From contig NZ_CP091057.1 in assembly GCF_021535045.1 (NCBI RefSeq), forward strand, positions 48,121 to 112,120: a DNA stretch of 64,000 nucleotides, in the 5' to 3' direction. This stretch comes from Ornithinimicrobium sp. INDO-MA30-4. GTDB taxonomy: Bacteria > Actinomycetota > Actinomycetes > Actinomycetales > Dermatophilaceae. The notes under the pieces are model-generated. The model saw only the letters and a list, made by a program, of their open reading frames with translations, was not told where the DNA came from and did not search any database. The first letter of the stretch is position 1; each line of letters starts with the position of its first letter. Below, one piece after another: positions 36,521 through 46,822 of the stretch. Made by a program: the position numbers and the translations under genes.

Positions 36521-38078
36521 CTACTTGGTCGCAGTTGGTTGGTCTGAGACGGATCCGACTCGCCAGATTTCGAAGATGTTGTTGTCCATGACTCCTTCGT
36601 AACTGAAGTACCCAACGCCGTTGTCTGCGTTGAACGCCTCGATGGTGGTTTTGGTGGCTGGGTCCCAGATCATTGCGACGTGCCCGACGGTGTTGGGACC
36701 AAGGTAGGAGTCGTAGAACACGAGGTCACCCGGTTTGGCTTCGGCTTGGCTCACTTGGTAGCCGTTTCCGAGGGCTAGCCAGTCGCGTTGCGCCGCGGCG
36801 GTTCGTGGTGCCGTGACTCCAACTTTGGCTAACGCTGCGCGGGTGAGACTTGAGCAGTCCCATTGGTTTGGCCCGTTGGCTCCCAGCACGTAGGGCTTGC
36901 CTTCTTGGCTAGCGGCAAAGTTCAGCATGGTCACCACACGTTCATCGCTGATAGGTGGCAGGTCGGGGTTGCCAATGCCGTTGCCTGGTCCGCAGTCTGT
37001 TGGGTCAGCGAGGACTATGCCGCCGCCGTATTTCTCGGCGTAGGTGAGGACGTCGTTGACGTACCAGTCAGCGTGGTTGTAGGCGAACAAGGCGTCGCGA
37101 ACGCCTTGTGGCCCTTTGTCGCGCCTGACGTGACGAGGTAGTTCGCGGCGGAGTAGATGCTGTCGGCGGTATTGTTGATGTCATTTCGGCCATCTCCATC
37201 ACCGTCGACGCCGACCTGGGCAAAGGTGGCTGGCATGAACTGCATCGCTCCTTGTGCGCCGGCAGTGCTCGTGGCGGTGAGCCGGTCGTGGTTGGTTTCT
37301 TCCATGCCCACGCCAGCGAGGAGTGTCCATGGCAGGTTGTATTCGGCCGCGGCAGCTTTGTAGAGGTCTTCTATATGCGTGGGGATCGGTTGTGCTGGGT
37401 TGTTCAGCGAAGCCTTGACCGGCACACCGGGGAACGGCAGGTCGAATCCGACACCACCTTCAGCAACATCATCAGGCAGGTCTGCTGGGTCGACGGGGAC
37501 CGCGGCGACGGGATCACCGTTCAGTGGTGCGCCCCGCTCGGCCATAAACACCCCGGGTCGACGACCTCACCATTGACATGAATTTCGAAATGTAGGTGGA
37601 TGCCTGTGCTGTTCCCCGTGGTTCCTTCTATCCCGAGGGGTTCACCCGCAAGGATGGCGTCGCCCTTGGACACGGTTGTCCTACTGAGGTGTAAGAAGCG
37701 GCTCTTGACCTGGTTGCCGTGGTCTATCTCAACGATGTTGCCGCCACTGTCGCTCCAAAAGACATTGGTGACGGTGCCGCTACTGGGGGCGACTACCTCC
37801 CCCGCTGCGGGCTTGGCGGTGAGGTCGACACCGGCGTGCAGTGTGGTGACTTGATGGATGGGGTGAAATCTCATCCCGAACGTGGAGGTTTGTGTGTAGG
37901 CCTGAGCGAAGGGTGGACGCCACTGCCCGGTAGCGGGAACTGCGCTGAAACACTCAATCGTGCTTAGCTCTTGATCCACGGCGGGGGTGGCAATCACAAC
38001 CAAGAGCGTGATGGCGGCGATGATCGGCGAAAAGATGATGCCTAAGACAAGGCCGACCACAAGCAGTGTTTTGCCCAT
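36521..38078 (-). CDS. Three-domain cell-wall hydrolase: M23 peptidase, lytic transglycosylase, NlpC/P60 (two frameshifts)
   Basis: A membrane anchor (residues 5-30) is followed by an M23 LytM-type peptidase with FGMRFHPIHQVTTLHAGVD and the zinc histidines in IHLHFEIH. Then comes a transglycosylase-like domain (LLAGVGMEETNHDR, GAQGAMQFMPATF) and a C-terminal NlpC/P60 domain with WDCSSLTRAAL and GHVAMIWD. The total is about 520 residues. Frame changes lie at the C4 run 37551-37554 and near 37103. It is the VirB1-like enzyme that opens the peptidoglycan for the transfer channel. Having three different lytic activities in one chain is richer than the usual one or two. Confidence 0.82.
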
Positions 38079-38116
38079 GGCCTATCCCCCGGCGGCGATG
38101 CCGTCATTGGTGTACG

Positions 38117-39664
38117 TCAGTGCCCGTTCAAGGGGTGCAGCACCGTTTGTACTTTGTAGTTCTGCTCTCCTACCTGCCACAAGGCTCGCCCTTTGCCCTG
38201 GGGTGCCCAACCGGTGATGATGTCCCGCGACATTTGACCCAACCCCAGGAGCATGTCGAGTTCGTTGGCCACTGCGGGCTTCTGACCGTGCAGAATCTTG
38301 ATATCGCACAGGTGCAGCAAGTCTTTCGCGATCGCTTGTGCTTGTGAACCGGTATCACCGGCCGAGAGAAGGTCCGACGGTTTGTGGGCTACCGCAAACT
38401 GGATGTCACCTGACTGGCCACCGACTCCCCGCGATACGCGCAGGTCGGCGTCGAAGGACTTCACCGCTTCGGGGCCAAGACGCAGTTGCCGCCACGCTTC
38501 GTCTCTCACCGAGATCCACATGTCTTTTGCGGAGGAGACCTCACGCATCCCACGCCCCCACGAGTTCAGGCACATCAGCGCAATACCGACCGCTTCATCC
38601 CCCAACGGTTCCAGGCGCGACAGACTCAACGATTGGATCGGCGCACTCCAGTCAATACCGATGTTGGTGTGGTCATCGAACAGGCCGGCCAATGTCCCTG
38701 TGACCAGTTGGCTGAGGGAATCACGCAGCGTCCTTGACCCGTCAAGGAAGTCTCGTTCGCTCGGGTATCGGCAGTCCCTGACCAGTTCTGGGGTGGGGTT
38801 GTTGAGGGCGTTCCACACTGCTGGGATGGTGGTCTCCACGATCTTTGTGGCACCCGCCGAGTAACCGGTGAGTTGGGCCAGGACTGTCTTCACAGCGACC
38901 TCGTCAGTGGGCCCGAACGGTACGCGAGCCTGCCCGATCTTCTGGGAACCGACGAGGCCTCGAATCAACGTCAGCCAGCGGGAGAAAACAATGGTGGCCC
39001 TGGTTCGCGCTTCTTCTCGGGTGAGGTTCTCCCAGCCGTGGGCCATCGGGCCCAGCGTCAGAGGATTGACGCGTGCTTGGAGCCCTGGCCCCAGGGTGAT
39101 GGGCACCTCGCCCAGGTAATTGACCAGTGCTTCGTATTCGTCTTTCGGGTCACCCAGGATGAGCGTGCGGTACCCGAAGTCCATCATTCGTAGGCAGAAC
39201 GCCTTCGTTGTTGCCGATTTCCCCGTGCCTGGTTTGCCGAAAGAGAAGATGTTGGGGTTGGTCAGCGGCACGTCATCGCGCAGGGTCCACCCGAACGGGT
39301 CACAGTGAAACGCTGATCCTGAGAGCTGGTCGATCCCCATTTGTGCGCCGGTTGGGGGCAGTCCTGGGGTGCTGATGAATGGCCAGAGCGCTGGCGCTTG
39401 ATCACTCGTCATCCGCCAGGCGGAGACTGGCGCGTTGGCCGGTGCCCACCCCGAGCCGGCTTGTCTGCGCCCACGGCGTCCTACAACTTTGAAAAGTCTC
39501 GCCTCGCGCGCCGCCTTAGTGGGTGGGGCGGTCCGGGGTAGTTCGTGACCGAAGTCCGTCAAGAGCCGGGAAACGTCGCGGCCAGGTGTGGGCTTTTCGT
39601 CAGCATCAGATTCCCCGGTGGTTAAGGCCCAGACCCAAAGGCACGGTGGAAGCGGTGAACCCAA
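38117..39664 (-). CDS. VirB4-type secretion ATPase
   Basis: The 515-residue ATPase powers assembly and transfer through the conjugation channel. Walker A is FGKPGTGKSATTK (about residues 143-155), and a Walker B-like region is MWISVRDEAWRQL (about 388-400). Further conserved blocks include LILGDPKDEYEALV and LLHLCDIKILHGQ. The TTG at 39664 overlaps the end of the SCO6880-type gene; no better start is visible and the true N-terminus could be a few residues later. The gene is otherwise intact and lies between the SCO6880-type and wall-hydrolase genes, the standard order. Confidence 0.85.
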   Translation of the reverse strand: MGSPLPPCLWVWALTTGESDADEKPTPGRDVSRLLTDFGHELPRTAPPTKAAREARLFKVVGRRGRRQAGSGWAPANAPVSAWRMTSDQAPALWPFISTPGLPPTGAQMGIDQLSGSAFHCDPFGWTLRDDVPLTNPNIFSFGKPGTGKSATTKAFCLRMMDFGYRTLILGDPKDEYEALVNYLGEVPITLGPGLQARVNPLTLGPMAHGWENLTREEARTRATIVFSRWLTLIRGLVGSQKIGQARVPFGPTDEVAVKTVLAQLTGYSAGATKIVETTIPAVWNALNNPTPELVRDCRYPSERDFLDGSRTLRDSLSQLVTGTLAGLFDDHTNIGIDWSAPIQSLSLSRLEPLGDEAVGIALMCLNSWGRGMREVSSAKDMWISVRDEAWRQLRLGPEAVKSFDADLRVSRGVGGQSGDIQFAVAHKPSDLLSAGDTGSQAQAIAKDLLHLCDIKILHGQKPAVANELDMLLGLGQMSRDIITGWAPQGKGRALWQVGEQNYKVQTVLHPLNGH

Positions 39665-41101
39665 GATCCTGAGAGGTCGAGACGCAGCGGTGCGAATCCT
39701 GCACGCCGCACAGAGGTGTCTAGATCTCGACCTGCAGCTGCCACCCGGTAGGTCTTGGGCACCGTGACCGTGACGACGGCATACGGTTCGATCAGGGCAG
39801 AGCCCCGACTCACTTTGCCTTCGAGATCGCGAGCTTTGCGTTCCTCATCGGCTTGTGCGGTTTTCTGTTTGATCTTTAACTTCACTCGCAGGTCCGAGCG
39901 AATATCGGCAGCCCACCCACTGTTCGTGCTTTGCCGGTCAGCTTTAGAGGCGGACATGACAGGGAAGGCCACCATGAAACTGCGCCGCTCTCCTGGTTTC
40001 TGGGTGGTCAGAACAGGTTGCAGGGCTCCCATCGCCGCGCCCCGAGTCGGGAGTTTGATGGTGCTGCTGATCGAGTTCCACGCATCGTGGCTGTAGTGCC
40101 GCGGCGTGGGATCAGCGCCCGAGGGCCCGCCATGGACCATGGCACGTCAGCGTTAATGTGCTCATCGCCCGCTTTAAGGCCAAGCGCCTCGACGATGCCG
40201 GCACGGTCACCTGGTGCGAAACCTGTCCGGCACGCCAACGCGAGCTCGGGGCTGGTCAGCCAGTTCACTGAACTCATCCCCATGGACCCCAACATCAGTG
40301 CTTCCATTTCGCTGGAGGCCGCGTACAAAATCTGGGCGCGCCCGCTCAACCCTCCCCGGCTTCCTTTGCGGCCTTGGCCAAACGGGACTCCGAGACAACG
40401 ACAGTCACGTAACTCACGGTGCGCACAGAGTTACGGGTCAGCGCCTCTTGGAGTTCGTCATTGATCTGCCGAGACACTAACGGGCCGTTGGCGCTGCGGT
40501 GCTTGTTCTTCCACTGTTCACGCTCCACCCCGTCTTCGGGGATGGTGCGAACAAGCAGGATGACTTCATCAACAATTTTGGATCGTTGAGCACCGTCAAG
40601 GAGGTCACTCAAACCGGCGCCATACCGTTGGCGAGTATCCGCCTCGCACAAGCCCAACCCTGGGTGTTGCACCAACGCGGAGATGGCCCAGGTCCGGTCC
40701 GTGTGGTTCTGGATGACCGCGAGGCGCTTAAACGTGCGCCCATCCGGTGGGCCATCATGAATCTGAATGCCCTGCAGGGGGCCAGGCAGGTCGGCTTCAC
40801 CTTCGCCAACAGATTGCCCCAGGGATGCTTTTGACCGAAACTTCGTCCAGCCAGCGAGGCCACCGAAGGCAAACGACACCGAGCTCAGCAACCAGTTCAC
40901 GGTGGAGCGCCCTTGATCGGCGTCACCGTGACGAAGACAGCCACAAGCCAAAGCAACAGGAACAACCCAGTCGCCGCGTAACGAGTCGCTGAAAGGGCTA
41001 AGGGGATCGGCAGGAAACTCACCCCAAAACCCTGCTTGCCAACCCGTGAGGCCAAGAACCCAGCCCACGCGGGCCTTGGAGTAGTCCGAATACACAGTCA
41101 T
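39622..41101 (-). CDS. SCO6880-family membrane protein of conjugation systems (several frameshifts)
   Basis: The start (MTVYSDYSKARVGW) and the long conserved middle (WAISALVQHPGLGLCEAD, RTIPEDGVEREQW) fit SCO6880-family proteins, which always stand next to VirB4-like genes in Actinobacteria. In the frame implied by adding bases near 41000 and 40915 a hydrophobic stretch appears (TGLFLLLWLVAVFVTV), giving the expected N-terminal membrane segments. Another change near 40350 and one near 40130 complete a protein of about 490 residues. The role is probably that of VirB3 or a scaffold for VirB4. Confidence 0.72.
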
Positions 41102-41125
41102 CTCAATCACTACCTTCTTGAAGTG

Positions 41126-42629
41126 TTAGACCGGGACGATCGGTGCCGAAGCCGCAGCGCCCGCACCAGCGCCCGCACCAGCGCCCGCACCAGCGCCCGC
41201 ACCAGCGCCCGCACCAGCGCCCGCGCCTGCACCTGCGGCATCAGCGGGGACGGCCCCGGGCTATTACTGGCGGTAGGGGCATTAGAGTTCGGCGGCATCA
41301 TGGGTGGTCGCGTAGGCACGTCGCTGCCGCCATCGTTGGGAGGATCATGCGGTGGGGAACCTTCGTCTCCGATGGGGTTGCCATCGCTATCTCGACTCTC
41401 TGGCCGGTTGCCAGGGGTTCGTCCTCCCCCGCGGTAGCTGTAGTCCGGGACGTAGTTGGCGCTGCCCACACCCATTTGGTTAGTGATGTCAGCGCCGATA
41501 ACCGCGCCTTGGGTGCCGACCTTGACGACGGCGCCGATCATGGCCCCGGCCGCTGCGCCCGCAACTGCCCCCGCAGGGCCCAGTGCGGCACCAGCCGCGC
41601 CAAGCAACGACTGCGATGTTTGAGCGGTCTTTTCGTTGGTCTGAGCCTCCGATGACACCTCGGACTGGGAACGCCCCGATGAGTCCGTTTGGGAAGCCGC
41701 CGAAGACGTCTCCGAGGTTTTGCTGCCTGACAAGATTCCCTGTAGTCCACCGGCGCTGGTGTACCCGGCACGCATGGCCGCACCCGAACTCGTGCCCGGT
41801 TCCACGAAAGCCAGCAGGCGGAACAGAACCAACGGGGAGAACATCCCGACCAACATGAGCAGCACTGAGGTGAGGGCGGTGCCAACTGTTGTGCTTAGTG
41901 AGTCTGCCTCGCCGAGGACCTCCCCGCCGGTGAGTTGGATACCCATGCCCATCACCAAGATGATCATCACGGGGGTGAAGGCCGCGGCGTGGAACCACCG
42001 GAAAGACTTCCAGAACCAGGACTTGCCCCACGACACAGTAAAGCCCGCTGCCGCGATCGGTGCGGTGGCCACTAAGACGAGGAGGGCAGCGGAGCGGACC
42101 AACATGACAAGCAGGTGGCCACCAGCGGCCAAGATCACGAACCCACCAAGGACGCCCAGGACCGTGGCCAAGACTGCATCAGTCACGTCCTCGACTGTGA
42201 GGTCACCCCACGGCTGGAACGCACCCCAGGAGTCAAGATCCATCAAAGATTCCATGAGCGAATCAGTGAGACCGTCTGCAGCCACCAGAACGGCTGCGGC
42301 GTAGGCCAGCCACCCCACAAAGATCAGGATGAACTGTCCGGTTCCCACCAGTAGTTGAGCTAGCGACTCTCCGTCCCGGCGCCACGCAGCGACACCCATC
42401 TGAACCGTGGCAAGAAGCACCATCAGCGCCAGCGCCAACCAAAGGTGTAACTGTAAAGTTGACGGGCTGGGCCATCAGCGGTGATGTCGGGGGCCGTCAA
42501 CCACTCGATGATCTTGAAGGCCCACTCCAGGAACCACAGCCCCACTTCCCAGAAGGTGAGCATGACGGCCGTCCACCCGTCGGCGACGATCTTTCCTGCG
42601 CCCGAGGCGAGGAGGTCGAAGGGGTTCAT
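41126..42629 (-). CDS. VirB6/TrbL-type channel protein with alanine-glycine tail (frameshifts)
   Basis: An amphipathic N-terminus (MNPFDLLASGAGKIVADGWT) is followed by several membrane segments (for example FILIFVGWLAYAAAVLVAAD and AALLVLVATAPIAAAGF) and the conserved WFHAAAFTPVMI region, as in polytopic VirB6-like proteins. The C-terminal third is hydrophilic and low in complexity, ending in a run of alanine-glycine repeats coded by the 12-bp tandem repeat. Frame changes lie near 42440 and near the repeat; the last frame ends at TAA 41126-41128. It forms the inner-membrane part of the channel. Confidence 0.75.
41156..41227 (-). repeat. 12-bp tandem repeat coding an Ala-Gly tail
   Basis: AGCGCCCGCACC is repeated five times perfectly (41156-41215) and a sixth time with one change (41216-41227). 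On the coding strand each unit gives Gly-Ala-Gly-Ala in the frame that ends at 41126. The unit length keeps the frame, so copy number can vary without disrupting the gene. Confidence 0.85.
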
Positions 42630-42643
42630 GAAGTGTCTGCTTC

Positions 42644-43459
42644 CTAGTCGGCCGTGGTGGCCCAGGTAAGCCACCCTGCTTCTTCGGCCAGATCAGTACC
42701 GGGCCATGTGGAGGGTGCGGGGGCTGGTGTGGGACCAGCAGCGATGACCCACCGGCCATCAACCCAGGCCATCGCTTCGCAGTGCCCATAGGCGATCTGC
42801 TCGGATTGGCGAATGACGGCAGTGACATCGAGCAGTACGCACGCGAGCACCCAGTCCTGCCCGTCAGTGCCCTTGATCTGAGCGGCAGCCGGGGTGACTG
42901 TCACTGTGGTCAAGTCGTCCTTGCTTTGGCCTGAAGCGCCAGCAGAGGTGAGGAAGGCTTGCACGTTCTGCGTCATCACCCAGTCCTGCGCTTCACCTGC
43001 GCCTTCTTGACTCCAGTCTTGGTAGACCTCGTGAGTTTGCGGGATTGACATCCCTTCTAGAACAGCTTTGTCGATCGCCGCTAACTGTGCCGCTGCACCT
43101 TCTGGTGTGTGGGGCACACCAGAAGGCACTTGGGCAGGGCCAACGTCAGTCAGCGCTGGGATCTCGATAATCTCTGCGGGTGTGGTCGAGGGGGTCCCCT
43201 CCAACGCGCTACTCGAGTCAGCCGAGAGCATGGGCTGCGCGGCGATAACGGCACGGCGCTCGGTTCCCGATTCAGGCAGAGCCGTCGTTGTTACTGCCTG
43301 CTGTGTAGTTGCCTGTGTCTCTTCACCTGAAGAGCTCAGGGCCTGGTAGATCGCCAGGCCGAGCCCGACAAGAAGCAGAAGCGCCACTGCGGCGGCGACC
43401 CCCAAGATCGCGAGAAGTCGCCCACGGCTCCAGGCTTGAACGTCGCTGCCTTCAGACAT
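42644..43459 (-). CDS. Membrane-anchored VirB8-like transfer protein
   Basis: The 271-residue protein has a short cytoplasmic start, one membrane segment (LLAILGVAAAVALLLLVGLG, about residues 14-34), a threonine/serine-rich linker, and an extracytoplasmic domain (about 110-265). That domain ends in WVLACVLLDVTAV...AYGHCEAMAWVDGRWVIAAG, an NTF2-like fold pattern. Gram-positive systems use such proteins in place of VirB8. Two cysteines in the last domain may pair. It overlaps the small membrane protein gene at 43452 by 8 bp, and the VirB6-like start follows 15 bp downstream of its stop. Confidence 0.65.
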   Translation of the reverse strand: MSEGSDVQAWSRGRLLAILGVAAAVALLLLVGLGLAIYQALSSSGEETQATTQQAVTTTALPESGTERRAVIAAQPMLSADSSSALEGTPSTTPAEIIEIPALTDVGPAQVPSGVPHTPEGAAAQLAAIDKAVLEGMSIPQTHEVYQDWSQEGAGEAQDWVMTQNVQAFLTSAGASGQSKDDLTTVTVTPAAAQIKGTDGQDWVLACVLLDVTAVIRQSEQIAYGHCEAMAWVDGRWVIAAGPTPAPAPSTWPGTDLAEEAGWLTWATTAD

Positions 43460-43763
43460 CGATGCACCCAGAGCCCAGGATCCCCATCACAACCCCGGGG
43501 AAAACCAGGTAGACGATGGCGACGATGAACAAGACGCCCAGTCCGATGACTCCGCCCATCATCATGTGCTTCATACCGAGAACGCGGCCCAAGACGATGG
43601 CGCCAATACTGACGACCAAGGCAATGACAAAGATGGAAATGACACCCCACAGGACGTACCCGGTGAGTTGATCGACATATACCTGCGCATCACCGGGGGC
43701 GCTTGGGCACACCTGCTGGGTGCTGATGATGGTGGCTTCCTTGACGGTGGTGAGGATGTTCAT
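43452..43763 (-). CDS. Small two-helix membrane protein, VirB2-like position
   Basis: The 103-residue product has a short N-terminal part with a cysteine, then two or three membrane segments (VLWGVISIFVIALVVSIGAI and IGLGVLFIVAIVYLVF). Size, topology and its place before VirB8-like and VirB6-like genes suit the VirB2/TrbC-like subunit of the channel. No signal-peptide cleavage site is evident. Its start overlaps the stop of the P-loop gene. Confidence 0.5.
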   Translation of the reverse strand: MNILTTVKEATIISTQQVCPSAPGDAQVYVDQLTGYVLWGVISIFVIALVVSIGAIVLGRVLGMKHMMMGGVIGLGVLFIVAIVYLVFPGVVMGILGSGCIDV

Positions 43764-44609
43764 GGTGTTCCTTCGGTTGACGTGGAAAGGTCAAGTGCCT
43801 TGAATACTTTGGTGACGGATGCCAGAACATGGCTGGGCAACGGGCTGCTATCCAGACCGCGGGAGGCCAGGGCTGCGTCCTGGGGGACGTCCACGAGGTG
43901 ACCGCGTTGATCGGCTTCTTTGGCTTTAGCGCCCAGAGAGTGGCGTACGTGTCGTGGCCAGCGCCGCCGTGGCGGGCCCACAACGGCAATCACCGCATCG
44001 GTGTGCTCAGACAGGAGATGCAGAACTCCTTCGAGCCTGCGTAATCCCGGCACGGTGGCCGAGGTGACCAAGACGACCTGCGGCGCGTCCAACACTGTTT
44101 GAGTGACCCAGGAGTCTTGGCAGAACAGTTGGCTTGATTCCCACCCGACATCCAAGACTGTGAGGGTGTACTTGTCGCTGGGTGTGGGTGGTGGCACGTC
44201 ACCCGGGTGCGCGAACAGGTCAGTCGCGTGCTCTATCCCGGCTGACTCAAAGGTTCCCCTCGACCACCCTCGCTGGTCACACCGAGCTCGGCAGTCGCGC
44301 AAGCCGTAAGCCCAGAGGCAGCAACACCACAGGTTTCAACAACCCGAGCGGGTGCGGTCGCGACAGCAGCCAACGCCACAGCCACGGTCGTCGCCCCAGC
44401 CCAACCGTGACAGCCCAGCACCGGAATGACCGTGTCCGTGGTCTGCCAGGACTGGTGCTGAGCCGGCCGGCTGGTGCTGGCTTCTTTGACAACCAACTCA
44501 GGCTCAGGGTCAGGAATTGGTGCGGCGGGCGCTCGGGTCAGGGACCGGAACTCACCGGCCTGAACTGCGTTCCAGGCTCGCTTCAACTCCCCACTTCAAC
44601 AGCGCTCAT
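43760..44609 (-). CDS. P-loop-like protein with a degenerate nucleotide-binding loop (DUF6668-like, frameshifted)
   Basis: About 282 residues from ATG 44609, which overlaps the preceding stop (ATGA). The central ParA/MinD-like fold starts VIPVLGCHGWAGATTVAVAL, where the lysine of a normal GKGGxGKTT loop is absent. Strands TLTVLDVGW and VVLVTSATVPGL follow. Similar lysine-less loops (GLHGGAGVST) are found in DUF6668 proteins of actinobacterial elements. Frame changes lie near 44590 and 44265. It probably binds nucleotide weakly or serves as a scaffold; loss of hydrolysis is an inference. Confidence 0.55.
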
Positions 44610-44857
44610 GACCCCACTCCCGTGGCCGGGCCCTGGCCGCGACGCCGCAGTGCCATGCGTAGCGTTGGTGCATCAAGGCGAGACAACGCTTCTTTAGCTT
44701 CCTGCACTTGGTGCAGTTCGCGCACGAGGCCATCCAAGTCGGCCACGATTCTGGGTTCTGAAGTGGACATGCGAATCAGTCGATCCACTTCGTCAGGGTC
44801 TGGATTGTCCGTCACACCCTCCATAAGCCGAAGGTGAGTGGGTCGCAGATCACGCAT
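44606..44857 (-). CDS. Small charged helical protein of the transfer operon
   Basis: The 83-residue product is helical and rich in arginine and leucine, with no recognised motif. Start and stop overlap the neighbouring genes by 8 and 4 bp, so it is clearly part of the operon. Its function is unknown; a chaperone or regulatory role is possible. Confidence 0.5.
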   Translation of the reverse strand: MRDLRPTHLRLMEGVTDNPDPDEVDRLIRMSTSEPRIVADLDGLVRELHQVQEAKEALSRLDAPTLRMALRRRGQGPATGVGS

Positions 44858-45632
44858 GGCTGACCAATTCAGAGCGCATCGCTTGCAGCGCTTTACGGGC
44901 TCGGCGTTTCACTGTCGGCGCGGAGCAACCGAACCGCTGCGCTAGGACTTCACAGGGCTGTGCGGCCATAAGCCCGCCGCTTGTGCGGGTCTCCCGCAGG
45001 CCGGCGGTTGTTGACGTTAGGTAAGCCAGCTCCAACAAGAACTCGACGTCAGCGCTGCTGATTCGTTCGTTATCGCAGGCTGATTGGGCAAGGTCATAGA
45101 ACTTCTCATCTACTCCGCCCTGCCCGTCCTCCGGCGGGGCAACCCACCCAAACTCTTGATCTAGCGGGTGGCTGATCGCAGCAACCGATGGGCTGCGCGT
45201 TCCAATACCTAGGTCCTCCAAGACAGCGCGCCGGGTGTTCAGCAGAATGTTGCTGGCCACCGATCCCTGCCAAGTGAGCCGCGCCGAGCGTGCTTGGATC
45301 CACAACTGCGCGGCGACATGTTCATCAATGTGGCGCTCAACGTCGACGAGGCTGCTTGCAAGCCTCGCCGCGCCAGGGACGAGGGTCCACACCAACAGGG
45401 CATTAGCTGCTGGGTCATCACCACCCTGGGGGCAAGACAACCAAACCAAGGCGCGGTGGGCTTCATTGACTTGTTCATACGGCGCGTTCAGTGCCCAGTC
45501 CCGAAGGTCGAGCATGTCCCCACATGCCCGCAAAGCGGGGAACTGGCCCTGCCATTCACACCAGCGCCCAGCTGCGAGAGCCAAGAGGTCCTTGCTGGGA
45601 TCGGCTACACCAAGCTGTTCTGCCAAGCTCAT
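44850..45632 (-). CDS. Sigma-factor-like regulatory protein of the transfer operon
   Basis: The reading from ATG 45632 gives about 260 residues. The C-terminal 45 residues form a sigma-70 region-4-like helix-turn-helix: AQPCEVLAQRFGCSAPTVKRRARKALQAMR. The N-terminal part is helical with no clear sigma region 2, so it may be a divergent sigma factor or a regulator that borrowed the DNA-binding part. It is the last gene before a 240-bp gap preceding the zeta toxin, so it could drive or restrain expression of the downstream conjugation genes. Confidence 0.5.
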   Translation of the reverse strand: MSLAEQLGVADPSKDLLALAAGRWCEWQGQFPALRACGDMLDLRDWALNAPYEQVNEAHRALVWLSCPQGGDDPAANALLVWTLVPGAARLASSLVDVERHIDEHVAAQLWIQARSARLTWQGSVASNILLNTRRAVLEDLGIGTRSPSVAAISHPLDQEFGWVAPPEDGQGGVDEKFYDLAQSACDNERISSADVEFLLELAYLTSTTAGLRETRTSGGLMAAQPCEVLAQRFGCSAPTVKRRARKALQAMRSELVSHA

Positions 45633-45873
45633 CTCGAAGTCCTTTCGTCGTGGTGTCACGACGAGAAACATCTCGATTGGGCATCCCCAAAAGCGCCCCT
45701 ACTACATCTGTTTTTCGACCTCTACACGCGGTTCACCGGGCGGGGCACTCTCTTGACCTGCAAGAAATCAGCGCCCCCACACTCGGACAACAATTATTTG
45801 GCACGCCCTTGCACTTGATCTAGACCGGCGGTCGAATCGTCATTTACGAGCCGTTGCTTCCGGTTGGAGGGGC

Positions 45874-46809
45874 CTAGCGAGTCGGGCCGGTATCTCGATC
45901 CGCTCGGGCTGCAGTGATACTCAATCTGGCTTCTTGAGCGCCCGGGCTGCGCTTCAATGACTGCGTGCGTCGAGCGATAGCGGCCAACGCATCCGCTGTG
46001 GTGGTTACTTGGCGGATGGTCGCATCAGCGCTGGAGATGCCTTGCGTGTGTCGTTCGTGGGACCCGATCACTCTGGTTGCGGTGAGGCGAAAGTCTCGAG
46101 ATTCTTGCACTGTCAGTGGCCGGTCGAACGCGGCGTTGAATACTTCTCCCGCCGCGTCTGCACGCCCTGGTGTCCAGCCTTGCTGATCAAACAGCACCTC
46201 CCCCACGCGATCCACTACGGTGAACCGGTCGACATCCTGGCTGTTCGCAATCGCTCGCACAGTAGAAGGCAAGTGAGCGACCGTCTGATCGTGTGCGTCC
46301 GGGGGCGTCCACCGCGCTGGCCGGCCAGCGTCAGCATCGGTGTAAAACCGTTCCAATGTGGACAGCCTTGAGACCTTCGCTGGAACAGCCACCACAATCG
46401 CGTGGACCTCACGGCCGTACCCCTTCGCTAGACGAGCACCATCCAGCGGCACGTCGGGGGACCGCCACGTGCCTTCGATCAGGCTGGAAAACTGTTGAGC
46501 GTTCGCGTGGTCAACCGACATTTGAATCCACCGACCAGCAGCCGCCGCTGTCGCGTCCGGCATCCGTAGCGGGTCAGAGTCGACGAGTTCGTCATAGTCA
46601 GGATGAAACCGCCGGAAGTCATCGCCAACGATCGGGACGATGGCCTGCCCTGAGTGCATGTTTTGGGCTTGCACACCGGTTCGTGTCTTTCCTACCCCGG
46701 GCTGACCACCCAAGAGGACCGTGGTGGGTCGTGAATCAGGAGTCGCATCTTTGAATACAGAGGACCGAACGTCCCTATCCCAGATTGCCCTGAGCTGTGG
46801 CTCCTCCAT
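45874..46809 (-). CDS. Zeta-toxin family kinase
   Basis: The 311-residue protein has the zeta pattern: Walker A TTVLLGGQPGVGKT (about residues 29-42), VGDDFRRFHPDYDEL with the substrate-binding acidic and arginine residues, and SLIEGTWRSPD with the second arginine region (about 108). Zeta enzymes phosphorylate UDP-sugar precursors of peptidoglycan and kill when the antitoxin decays. The upstream gene, 13 bp away, encodes a small protein in the antitoxin position. The toxin module lies inside the transfer operon and would stabilise the element. Confidence 0.85.
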   Translation of the reverse strand: MEEPQLRAIWDRDVRSSVFKDATPDSRPTTVLLGGQPGVGKTRTGVQAQNMHSGQAIVPIVGDDFRRFHPDYDELVDSDPLRMPDATAAAAGRWIQMSVDHANAQQFSSLIEGTWRSPDVPLDGARLAKGYGREVHAIVVAVPAKVSRLSTLERFYTDADAGRPARWTPPDAHDQTVAHLPSTVRAIANSQDVDRFTVVDRVGEVLFDQQGWTPGRADAAGEVFNAAFDRPLTVQESRDFRLTATRVIGSHERHTQGISSADATIRQVTTTADALAAIARRTQSLKRSPGAQEARLSITAARADRDTGPTR

Positions 46810-46822
46810 GGGGCGTAGCCAC

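Noticed and set aside
41156..41227. Short repeat array considered as CRISPR
   Set aside because: The 12-bp units are directly adjacent without spacers and lie inside a coding sequence; no cas genes are present.
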